64,000 nt of DNA from CALKZN01 sp050633785 (GTDB lineage Bacteria; Pseudomonadota; Gammaproteobacteria; Arenicellales; Arenicellaceae): assembly GCA_050633785.1 (NCBI GenBank), contig JBOEHE010000056.1:10967-74966 (forward strand). Reading direction: 5' to 3'. This document shows positions 53,355 through 62,400 of the stretch, piece after piece. Both the position numbers and the translations under genes were made by a program. The stretch's first letter is position 1. Each line of letters begins with the position of its first letter. Below the pieces are notes generated by a model. It was not told the DNA's origin. It searched no databases and saw only the letters and a program-made list of their open reading frames with translations.

Positions 53355-54350
53355 TTATAGCGCATTAATTTTTTCAAGCAAACCCTCAGGCCAGGTTTTG
53401 GCATAGTCAGACTCCAGATACATGCCTTGAACACGCGTCCTGAAAGCATCTAGATCAGGCTCGTATACGGTAAGGCCTTGTTCCTTGATAAAATCGACCA
53501 ATGACTCTTCTTGTGCCAGCTGGTTTTGTCGACCAAATTCAGCAGCAGCATCAGCTGCTTTTTGCACTGTTTGCTGCTGTGAAGCATCCATCTTATCCCA
53601 CACTTTCTTGGAAATAGCGATGTAGTTCAGGTCCACAAGGTGGGAAGTTAAAATCACCTGCTTGGTTACTTCGTAGAATTTTTTATCGACCATGGTAGGC
53701 AGTGGATTATCCTGCCCATCTACAGCACCAGTCTGTAAACCAGTATACACTTCAGTAAAAGCCATTGGGGTTGGATTTGCCCCTAAAGCTTTGCCCAAAA
53801 ACTGCCAGGCATCTGTGCCGGGCATGCGCAAATTTACTCCAGACAAATCCTCAGGTGTCATAACCTTCTGGTCAGTGCGTAAATTAACCTGACGACGCCC
53901 AAGATAAACAACAGACAGCAACTTAACACCCAATTCTGCCTCAACCTTAGACTTAAATGGTTGCATTAGAGGCGCATTAAAAACCGCTATCTGGTGCGCT
54001 GCATCCCGATGCACATAGCCTGCTGTAAAGATTGAAAATTCAGGAAAGAAAACAGCCAGTTCCTGCGCCGATGCAAACGTCAGTTCAAGATTGCCACGTG
54101 CTATTGCCTCAAGTTCAGTTCCTTGCTTGAACAGAGATGAATTCCAATGCGGCTCAAAACTGGCAAAACCCGCAACTTCTGGAGCGAATTTTTCCAGCAT
54201 TGCAACAGCGCGCTGATCGGTTTCCGAACTTGACGATGAGAGACGCAACTTAACTTTATCCGCAGCATAACCTACTGTAGCAAAGCCAAATACGAGTGAA
54301 CTGGCAATCAGTGCCGATATTATCTTATGACGTGTAAATAGAAATTTCAT
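53355..54350 (-). CDS. TRAP transporter substrate-binding protein DctP
   Basis: A 331-residue DctP-family periplasmic binding protein: signal peptide about residues 1-29 (ending GYAA), then KLRLSSSSSETDQRA, GVNLRMPGTDAWQFLGKALGANPTPMAFTEVYTGLQTGAVDGQDNP, where the Arg in LRMPG is the carboxylate ligand. First gene of dctPQM-citrate-synthase-like operon; operator sites lie at 54408-54440. The ligand is probably a C4-C6 organic acid or sugar acid. Start at ATG 54350. Confidence 0.9.
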   Translation of the reverse strand: MKFLFTRHKIISALIASSLVFGFATVGYAADKVKLRLSSSSSETDQRAVAMLEKFAPEVAGFASFEPHWNSSLFKQGTELEAIARGNLELTFASAQELAVFFPEFSIFTAGYVHRDAAHQIAVFNAPLMQPFKSKVEAELGVKLLSVVYLGRRQVNLRTDQKVMTPEDLSGVNLRMPGTDAWQFLGKALGANPTPMAFTEVYTGLQTGAVDGQDNPLPTMVDKKFYEVTKQVILTSHLVDLNYIAISKKVWDKMDASQQQTVQKAADAAAEFGRQNQLAQEESLVDFIKEQGLTVYEPDLDAFRTRVQGMYLESDYAKTWPEGLLEKINAL

Positions 54351-54407
54351 TTATGTAGCTCCTCTGAATACGAAAATAAATACCATCTTAGCGTGGCTTG
54401 GAAGACT

Positions 54408-54440
54408 ATATCATACAAAGAATAAAATATCATATATTTT
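54408..54440. promoter_or_regulatory. AT-rich operator pair upstream of dctP
   Basis: ATATCATATATTTT (54427-54440) matches the motif at 49069 in 12 of 14 positions, and a second partial copy ATATCATAC lies at 54408-54416. Both are 58-90 bp before the dctP start. Probable GntR site. Confidence 0.6.
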
Positions 54441-54455
54441 GTAATTTATAGTATA

Positions 54456-55511
54456 TTATAAAAATACTGTTTCACCGGTCTTGGCCGAACACTGAATAGA
54501 TTCTATGACCTGCAAAGTCTTAAAACCGTCCTCAGCAGTCACTAAAGGCTCGGCGGAACCAGAAATAACCTTGGAAAATTGCATAATTTGATTCAACAGA
54601 GGACGGGAATTCTCTGTTGGAAAGCTCGTCGCACTGATGGGTTCCCACCAACTTCGTGATCGACCATTTTTCCATAACGTCAGATCAGGCAAAGAAAGCG
54701 AACCATGAGTTCCGCCCAGATGGTAACAACTTTGTGATGTTTTGGGATAAGCCGGATTTTCATGTGCAGTCAATTCCCAACTCAATGGGGAAACAATGAC
54801 ATCAGATACCGTAATGGTCCCAATAGCATCATTTTCAAAACGCAACACGGCTGCCGCTACATCTTCATTCTCATAACCTCTCAGGGAACGACTGGCCTGC
54901 GCCTGAACACTGACCACATTGCCAGACAAATAACGAAGAAGATCAATATCATGTGCAAGATTTACAGAAACTGGACCCGCCCCCAGTTCTTTACGCCAAG
55001 GGGCTGTTTCAAAGTAATCATCCGGCTTAAATAACCAACAGTTGGCATGTACAGCACGTAGCTGACCCAACTCTCCACTGTCAATTATGTCATGTGCTTT
55101 CTTAATCAAAGGATTATGACGCCGGTGATGACCTACCAAAATGGGAACACCTTCTGCCTTTGCTTTGTCCACCAGAATAGCAGCCTCGTTAGAAGACGTT
55201 GCCAAAGGCTTTTCTATCAGAGTTGGACACTTATGCGCTATGCATTGCAAACCATTTTCAACGTGCAATGGCGTAGGTGTGGCCAAAATGACCCCATCAG
55301 GGCTTTCATTGGCAAACATAGCAGATAATGAGTGATACCACGGCACTGCAATGCTGCCAGCATAGTCCTTTGCTTGTTCCGACGGATCTACTATCGCCAG
55401 CAACTCGACTCCCTTACAAAGAGAAATAGACTCAACATGCTGTTTTCCAACAAGCCCTGCCCCAGCCACCACTAATTTAATAGCAACTGTCATTTCAGAG
55501 CCACCATCCAT
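54456..55511 (-). CDS. Gfo/Idh/MocA family oxidoreductase
   Basis: A 351-residue NAD(P)-dependent dehydrogenase of sugars, cyclitols or sugar acids. The Rossmann motif VVAGAGLVGKQHV, the catalytic-Lys motif EKPLA and the NLAHDIDLLRYLSG segment, with a His in the usual catalytic position, are present. ATG 55511 is used here; ATG 55493 (MTVAIKLVVAGAG) is an alternative that gives a more typical N terminus. It likely performs the first oxidation in the pathway (inference); operator at 55635. Confidence 0.85.
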   Translation of the reverse strand: MDGGSEMTVAIKLVVAGAGLVGKQHVESISLCKGVELLAIVDPSEQAKDYAGSIAVPWYHSLSAMFANESPDGVILATPTPLHVENGLQCIAHKCPTLIEKPLATSSNEAAILVDKAKAEGVPILVGHHRRHNPLIKKAHDIIDSGELGQLRAVHANCWLFKPDDYFETAPWRKELGAGPVSVNLAHDIDLLRYLSGNVVSVQAQASRSLRGYENEDVAAAVLRFENDAIGTITVSDVIVSPLSWELTAHENPAYPKTSQSCYHLGGTHGSLSLPDLTLWKNGRSRSWWEPISATSFPTENSRPLLNQIMQFSKVISGSAEPLVTAEDGFKTLQVIESIQCSAKTGETVFL

Positions 55512-55634
55512 TATTTTTAAAGGAGCTCGGAGTCTGTATTTTAAAAAATACGTTAAGCAATCGGGTCACAAACATCACCTTTTTATTTTTTTAATTAGCA
55601 CAAAGAGATTAGGTGATTACATCATCCATATCCC

Positions 55635-55648
55635 ATAATATATGATAT
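55635..55648. promoter_or_regulatory. AT-rich operator upstream of the Gfo/Idh gene
   Basis: ATAATATATGATAT is the exact reverse complement of the 14-base site at 49069-49082. It lies about 125 bp before the dehydrogenase start, in the divergent region shared with the GntR gene. Confidence 0.65.
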
Positions 55649-55923
55649 TATTAATAATATATTATTTTTTAACAAATAAAAAGATTTTCTACCACTTACT
55701 TCTAATCACTGACAAAAACCAACAACTCTCAGCATCAAACGAACTGTTTTAAACAGTGTTTATTGTTTTTAGTTACCCCACAATCCACTTATGTTTACGC
55801 CAAACCTGCATATATCTGCCCCTGAATTTCTGACTCACACGTTTATGTCATTGAGATTAAACAAGCTTTGTTGATTTCTCAGGAATGTCAGTTAGAATCG
55901 CGTATAACAGAAATATAGAAGAA

Positions 55924-55933
55924 ATTATGGTAT
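55924..55933. promoter_or_regulatory. Operator-like site at the GntR gene start
   Basis: ATTATGGTAT is the exact reverse complement of ATACCATAAT at 49088-49097 and lies 9 bases before the ATG at 55943. This suggests autoregulation of the GntR gene. The short length makes chance possible. Confidence 0.4.
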
Positions 55934-55942
55934 TCTTGAACT

Positions 55943-56596
55943 ATGCAAAAACAACTCAACACCGTTGGCTCTAACACCTATGATTCGTTGAAACACGATA
56001 TAATTTTTGGGCAACTTGAACCTGGTTCCAAGCTCAAATTAGGTGTTCTCAAAGATCAATATGCGGCCAGTGTTTCAACACTTAGAGAAACTCTGAACAG
56101 GTTAGCCAGTGAGGGTTTTGTATTGGCTGAAGAGCAGAGAGGTTTTTTTGTGTCTCCAGTGTCAAAAGAAGATCTGATTGAAATTGCTAATATGCGCATT
56201 TTGCTGGAAGGACATGCATTAAAAGAATCAATTGAGAATGGGGATGCAGAATGGGAGGGTAACCTGGTGGCCGCATATCACAAACTCAGCTTGATGGAAG
56301 AACCTATGTTGTCCGGTGATGAGTCCCAGAAAGAGACCTGGAAACGCTATGACTGGGAGTTTCACCAGGCCATGATTCAAGCCTGCAATTCGAAGACCTT
56401 ACTGTCATTACACTCGATTATTTTTGACAAGTACCTCAGGTACCAGATGCAGGTCTTAACCTTTCGGGGTAGCAGCGCGGCAACTGAACATAAGAACATG
56501 CTTGATGCCGCCTTAGCCAGAGATACTCAGCGTGCCAGAGAAATACTGGAGACACATGTGCTCAAAGGTCTGGAACATTCAATGTCTGCTTTTTAA
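55943..56596 (+). CDS. GntR-family regulator, FCD (FadR) subfamily
   Basis: A 217-residue regulator with an N-terminal winged helix (YDSLKHDIIFGQLEPGSKL, VSTLRETLNRLASEGFV) and a C-terminal FCD domain with probable metal-binding His residues (WEFHQAMI, ATEHKNM, LETHVLKG). It is divergent from the dehydrogenase gene and probably controls the catabolic cluster through the ATAYCATA-type sites. The ligand is likely the substrate or an intermediate of the pathway. Start at ATG 55943. Confidence 0.88.
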   Translation: MQKQLNTVGSNTYDSLKHDIIFGQLEPGSKLKLGVLKDQYAASVSTLRETLNRLASEGFVLAEEQRGFFVSPVSKEDLIEIANMRILLEGHALKESIENGDAEWEGNLVAAYHKLSLMEEPMLSGDESQKETWKRYDWEFHQAMIQACNSKTLLSLHSIIFDKYLRYQMQVLTFRGSSAATEHKNMLDAALARDTQRAREILETHVLKGLEHSMSAF

Positions 56597-56691
56597 AATC
56601 AATTACAGTAAAGCTCGAGTTCGGCTATTATCCTTAATTCAATATCAGCCGATGGGTCTAGAGCGAGATTAACGTAAAATACTCTATATCT

Positions 56692-57258
56692 CTATAAGCT
56701 TGCAGCAATTGCTTGCAGGCTGAGTGTCAGAGTCTGCACTGCTGCATCACCCGCACAATTATAGGTGACGGTAAACGTCACTTCATCAATAGGAACTGGA
56801 GCAGCCGTTGCGCAGGCAAATGGCGCACCAACAGCCTGCCCCACCCAGGAAATTGCCAAACCGGCTGTGCTGCTGGCTGTGCCTGATGTTCCTGAAGGAT
56901 AACTCACCACATCAGTACCTACCGGGGTACTGTTACTGACACTGAGTATCACTAAATCCTGTGCAGCATCCCCGCTGAGCAATTCAAAACTCAAACCACA
57001 GGTCCCCGGTGCTGACCCTGGCCCGAAAGCGCTATTACCAACCACCAGAGCCGGGCAAACACTGGTCTGTGCATGAGCAGGCAAGACAATGGCATTCATG
57101 AATGGTTTTTTCCATTGTCCAGGTAAAGCAGCTGCACTGGCCCCGGCGACAGAACTGACCGTCAGCAGAGTCCTTAATGTCCGCCTTTTATTCGCTACTT
57201 TGTCCGATACCATCACTTGCTCACAATCCGATTTTATTATTGTATTTTTCATCGTCAT
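56692..57258 (-). CDS. Small secreted four-cysteine protein, copy 2
   Basis: A 188-residue paralogue of the protein at 37796, with the same MTMKN start and a KRRTLRTLL-PGQW-LPAHAQTS export region; the twin Arg is present here but not in copy 1, so the export route is uncertain (Tat or Sec). The mature part keeps all four cysteines and 106 of about 125 residues. It lies 26 bp after the C25 peptidase gene, same strand, so the two are likely co-transcribed. Function unknown. Confidence 0.7.
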   Translation of the reverse strand: MTMKNTIIKSDCEQVMVSDKVANKRRTLRTLLTVSSVAGASAAALPGQWKKPFMNAIVLPAHAQTSVCPALVVGNSAFGPGSAPGTCGLSFELLSGDAAQDLVILSVSNSTPVGTDVVSYPSGTSGTASSTAGLAISWVGQAVGAPFACATAAPVPIDEVTFTVTYNCAGDAAVQTLTLSLQAIAASL

Positions 57259-57284
57259 ATTTCCTTATCAATTTTTATTAATAC

Positions 57285-59453
57285 TCAGTAGAGCACCAAT
57301 TCGGGCATACCCAACAAAGTCCATCCCAGCAATACGTCCAGAGCATCAGGATTAGTCTGGGCATAATCCTGCTTAGCCCTTAAGATCGCATCACCCAAGC
57401 GTTCACCGTTGGTTAAACGGGCAAATACCAATTGAGCCAACTCTCTTTCAGCATTCGCACTGGTCAGCGTACTGGCTCCCATTACACTCACCGCCCCTCG
57501 GTCTCCCTCAACCATAAATCGATGCCCCATTGAATCCTCATTCGGACTCACATAATAGGTATTCCAGCATCCCCATTGTGTTACCACTGTTGGCTTACCT
57601 TGATTATTTAAGCTACCGGCGTCATCACCGTTAAACAAACCGGAAAAGCTCCATTGATTGGTTGAGCTGTGACCAAAAAATGCAGTCAAGGTCTGGCCAG
57701 CATTGATACCATCAACCACGGAAGTTCTCGCTGTTTGCACACCGGCAGTATCAACATACGCCTTACTCGTGTCCCAACCAGTGAAATAATCATTACTCAC
57801 CATATCCGCATCCCTGGAGAAATCATATTGCTGAATATGATCATAGCCATCCGCTGCAAACAAAGCTTTACCTGTGTAGTTTCTGCCTAAAAACTGCGTA
57901 CGCTTGGTTAACAGAATCGATAACTCCGCCACATTTCTGACAGGCAAACGCCCTATCGACAAATCCGGCACATTGTCATCATCAATATCAACATACTTGG
58001 CATCCACAGGGGCAAAGTTCACCACGCCATCGGTGCTGGCATATATCGAAGGAATAAAACTACGTGCCTGTTGATTCTGGAATTGACGATAGTCATACAT
58101 ATCACCACCAACCAGCAAAACAGTGTTTGTGCCACGATTAGCCTCAACCGCTTTGATATAAGCTCTGATTGCCTCGGGGTCGAAGATATGGTGGCCATAT
58201 TCAGCATAGATATTATCCACATCAACAATATCAACACCATCAAATTCATTACTTAAGGAATCTCTTAAGTCCTCCAACAAACCTGTATCCATAAAATCAG
58301 GATGACTGATAATTAAGTACTCGGCATTGCCACTATTAATATCATCATCTACCGGCAAACTTCGTAAACCCGGAGATCTGAGTGCGTTTTGAGTAACGAC
58401 ATAATAGTCAGCTTCAGATCCAGTTCCCGCAAACATGATGGCACAACCCGCAGCACCCTCCCCACAAGAGCCCTGCACTGCGGTGTTGCCCATCTGGTAG
58501 GTGCCACTACCATCTTTTCGATATACTTCGATCGTATCGGATTCAAATCCTTGAACCACAAAACGACGCTGACTTGAATTGAACTGCAATTCATTGCCAT
58601 CAGCGATAAACGCTCTTGGGTAATTCACCGTCACAGCATTGAGGTTAATCAGATCAAAAGCTTGACCAGAAGCCAATGGCAATTCAACCTTTACTGAATT
58701 ACTACCATTACTCAAGTTACTCAGATCCCCTTGCAATACTCTTTCCTGCAAACCATTGAACGTCTCGCTGACTACTTCCTGACCATTGAACGACACTTTT
58801 ACATCATGGTCTTGAGTACCGGGCGAGTCTGAAGCACCCCAGACATTTACACTCAACTTTGCCTTAGTCGATCCACGGTTTCCACCGGGGACATAATGAT
58901 CAAGATTCAGTTGCACCTGAGTGTCCACGGCCGCACCTGACGCCAACAAACGCTCGGCATACCAAGGATCAGATTTATCTGGAGAAACAAAACTGTATTC
59001 ACTTTGAGGAGCATAGTTTCTGGTAGCCAGATAGCTCAGAGCAACTGGGCCAACCGGTTGACGATTATCAACATCCACTCTTTGAGCCGCATCGCCATCA
59101 AGCCTCAAGGTATAAACATTAGTATCGGTATACAAAGTGTCCAGACCTGTTCCGACAAAACGAATAGTCGAACCCATCCCAAAGACACTAGCATCGTCGG
59201 TGCTGCCAGTCACAGCAATCGGCACAGGCTCACCCTGATTCATCAGCGCAATGCGAGAAACTGGTTCACCCGCTATATCCAAACCATAATCGAATAAGGC
59301 TTCATGTGTCACCAGATAGACCCCATCAGACTTCACCTCGAGATTTAATACATCTTCTGCATTGGCATCCGCAGCATAGGCATTTGGAATAATGATGTTC
59401 AAAGTTCCAGCAATTAAAAGACTCCACAGAGTATTTGATTTCTTAACGTTCAT
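57285..59453 (-). CDS. C25 (gingipain-like) cysteine peptidase, likely internal start
   Basis: From ATG 59453 the frame encodes 722 residues with a perfect signal peptide (MNVKKSNTLWSLLIAGTLN, cleavage near AYAA) preceded by the ribosome site GAGGAG seven bases upstream. The C-terminal half has the C25 catalytic His in FFGHSS and Cys in TQWGCWN, plus an N-terminal beta-rich domain. These features argue for a separate secreted protease gene even though the upstream repeat gene has no stop codon before it. It lies 26 bp upstream of the small four-Cys protein gene. Confidence 0.75.
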   Translation of the reverse strand: MNVKKSNTLWSLLIAGTLNIIIPNAYAADANAEDVLNLEVKSDGVYLVTHEALFDYGLDIAGEPVSRIALMNQGEPVPIAVTGSTDDASVFGMGSTIRFVGTGLDTLYTDTNVYTLRLDGDAAQRVDVDNRQPVGPVALSYLATRNYAPQSEYSFVSPDKSDPWYAERLLASGAAVDTQVQLNLDHYVPGGNRGSTKAKLSVNVWGASDSPGTQDHDVKVSFNGQEVVSETFNGLQERVLQGDLSNLSNGSNSVKVELPLASGQAFDLINLNAVTVNYPRAFIADGNELQFNSSQRRFVVQGFESDTIEVYRKDGSGTYQMGNTAVQGSCGEGAAGCAIMFAGTGSEADYYVVTQNALRSPGLRSLPVDDDINSGNAEYLIISHPDFMDTGLLEDLRDSLSNEFDGVDIVDVDNIYAEYGHHIFDPEAIRAYIKAVEANRGTNTVLLVGGDMYDYRQFQNQQARSFIPSIYASTDGVVNFAPVDAKYVDIDDDNVPDLSIGRLPVRNVAELSILLTKRTQFLGRNYTGKALFAADGYDHIQQYDFSRDADMVSNDYFTGWDTSKAYVDTAGVQTARTSVVDGINAGQTLTAFFGHSSTNQWSFSGLFNGDDAGSLNNQGKPTVVTQWGCWNTYYVSPNEDSMGHRFMVEGDRGAVSVMGASTLTSANAERELAQLVFARLTNGERLGDAILRAKQDYAQTNPDALDVLLGWTLLGMPELVLY

Positions 59454-62400
59454 TGTTAACTCCTCAGAAGGTGATTGCTTGCTATCACCATCGTTATAGC
59501 CTAACGGTTTACCCAGACGTTGTTTACGTTCCTGGTTACGCTGTTGCATTTGTTGCATGCGTTTTTCGGTTCGTCTACTCGCTTCCTGAGCCGCACCGGC
59601 AGCACCATTTTTATTTGGCGTTGCCTTACGCACAACATCCAAACCATGCTGTTCACCCAAAGTAAATGGTCCGTGCAAGGTCTCTTGCGTGTATATGTCA
59701 ATATCACCTATGGCAAAGTATTGACCACCCGCCGGCACTATCAAGCTATAACGCTGGACACCCGTGCTGTCACCTTGGCTTGGGATCACATGTTCATTCA
59801 GGCGCTGCCATTGATCGCCCTGTTTCATATAAACATTGAAACCAATGTTGCCAACTTCGGTCTGTGTGGTCCAGCTAATGGTTACAGCACCATCAGTTAA
59901 CTCAGATTTGAACGACCCCAGAGAGATTGGGTTAGTAATGGTGGGTTGATAACCAAAGTCACCGGTCGTATCAGTCACTGGGGTTGCACTGATACTCGTT
60001 GAATCCAGATCTACCGTATAACCAGTATCATCTTTACTGGTCTGGTCACTGGTGTCACTGGCGCCATTTGGAGAGTCTGTATGCTCATAAGGAGCAAGCA
60101 CATTATCCTCATCAGTCACCACGACCACATAGATACCATCTGGCAAGTTAGTCACAGAGTAGTTACCGTTAACATCTGTCACCACTTTCTGAATGACATT
60201 GCCATTCTGGTCGCGCACTTCAATGGTCACACCACTGAACACACCTATTTCTGCCTGTGTACCATCACCATCAGTATCCGGCCATACTGTGCCAGATAAG
60301 GTATTATTGTCAGTACCGATATAACCAAAGTCCTGATCCAGATCCACAGGGCCAGCTACAGTTAAGGTAGTCACACTCATGCTGTCACCTGGGTTTGGAG
60401 TATTCGGGTCAATGCTATTGGTCCAACCGGTTCCACCATTTGGCAATGTCGTTGTATCAACCACAACTTGATAATCAGTGCCTGGATTAGGACCTGTGTC
60501 ACTGACATCAAGTCCCAGGAAGAGATAGTTACCATTTTCATCGGTAACATCGGTAGCCAGCAGTTCATTATCCGCTGTGGTCGTGATATCACCATCTGGC
60601 CCTGGGCCATACAAGCTCACTACCACACCCTCAAGACCCTCACCCGGATCCAGACTGTTAGAGTTATCCGCATCAAAGAACACGGTGTCTCCGATAGAGC
60701 CAACAGCACCGGTATTATTCGGTGAAACATAACCAAAGTCCTGATCCAGATCGGCAACTGGTGTGAAAACAGTTGAACCACTATCCAGATCAACAGTGGA
60801 TTGATTTGGTGTCCCAAGACCATCATCATCATAGGTTGGGTCCAAGCCGTCGAGCACATTATTCTGGTCAGTAACAACAACCGTATAGTTTCCATCTGGA
60901 ATACCATTGAATAAATATTGGCCATTGGTATCAGTAATATCGGTCGCAATGACGTCACCAGTGCTGTTATCAATCAGACTGACTGTCACACCAATTAATG
61001 GTAGTTCGTTAGTATCGGTCCCACCTACAGCGCCAGCTGGTCCTTCACCATCGGAATCAACATCAATCCAGATCGTATCACCAACACTGTTGTTTTGATC
61101 AGCTGGAGGCAAATAACCAAAATCAGCATCCAGGTTGACTGGGCTTGAAGTGGTCAATAACACTGTGGTCTGATCATCAGCAGTCGTCGAATTACCATCA
61201 CGCACATCAGGATCACCTAAGCCACTGACGGAAGACACATAGCCCGTCGGTAAAGTCGAAATATCAACGTCAACGACATACACAGCATCCAATGGCAGAT
61301 TCGGGAATAGATACTTGCCATTATTATCCGTCACTACCGAAATCGGCACGCCCAGGCCACTACCCAAATCAACATCAGGCGCTGGCGTCAGTGTCACAGT
61401 GACATTGGGAATACCCGGTTCACCCGGATCCTGTACGCCATCGTCATCAGCATCAATCCAGATCGTATCACCAATGGAACCCAATGGTGGTGCATAGCCA
61501 AAATCTGCGGTCAAATGTTCTTCATTAGGATCCAGTTGAATCGGATCGGAAGTATGATCCAACACACCAACCAGACCACCAGGACCTTCATCAAAGGTTT
61601 GTATCAGACTAGGAGGCAAAGTCGCCGGGTTAACCGATACCACATAGCCATTGCTTGGACTGGCATCGACATACGGTGGTAAATCGGGGAATAAGTATTC
61701 ACCATTCGGTCCGGTACTGGTCATGATAGAATTACCTGGTCCAGCACCAACATCAATACCAGCAGGTGGTGTCAGGATAACCTGCACACCCGCAATACCA
61801 TCTTCGTTAGCATCCTGAATACCATCCATGTCCAGATCAAGCCAGACATAGTTGCCGATAGTGGCTGGCGGGATAAAACCAATATCCAGCGTCATATTGC
61901 CACTTTCATCCACTGGAGAGCCGTTCACACCATCTTGTGCATCACCACGTTCGGCATCGGTTTCAACAAATTCTTTACCCGACTCCAAGGTTACAATATT
62001 GCTTTCAAACGTACCGGCAGGAAGCCCGCCAGAGTTATCAGCCCCTGTTGCAGCAAGATTCAGGTTGGAATCATTTTCGATATTGTCATCTGTTGGGTTT
62101 TGCACCAGAGATGGAAAGTGACCCGAAGTTGGGGTAACCAGTACTTTATAATCACCCGGTCTCAGGTTATCAAACTGATACAGCCCATTTAACCCCGTAG
62201 TGACGACCGGCACAGGTGCATTAGCAACATCGGTTGCCGCAATGAACTGACCGAAAGTAGGTGACAAAGCATTGGTATCTTCCATCAACAACTGCACCAT
62301 AGCTCCCGCCATCGGCGGTTCATTCTGTGATTGCAAACCATCAGCATTAGTATCTTCCCAGATCAGGCTTCCCAGACTGACAGTAGCTATGAAACCAAAG

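Larger units (their letters stand above)
55512..55942. other. Divergent regulatory region of the Gfo/Idh and GntR genes
   Basis: A very AT-rich 431-bp region between divergent genes. It contains the operators at 55635-55648 and 55924-55933 and a long A/T tract near 55645-55680. No gene, RNA or repeat beyond those motifs is seen. Confidence 0.5.

Noticed and set aside
42782..56596. Reading the cluster as sulfoacetate/isethionate catabolism because of the SauS-like dehydrogenase
   Set aside because: No sulfoacetyl-CoA ligase, sulfoacetaldehyde acetyltransferase or sulfonate exporter is present, and the AroQ and Gfo/Idh genes do not belong to those routes.
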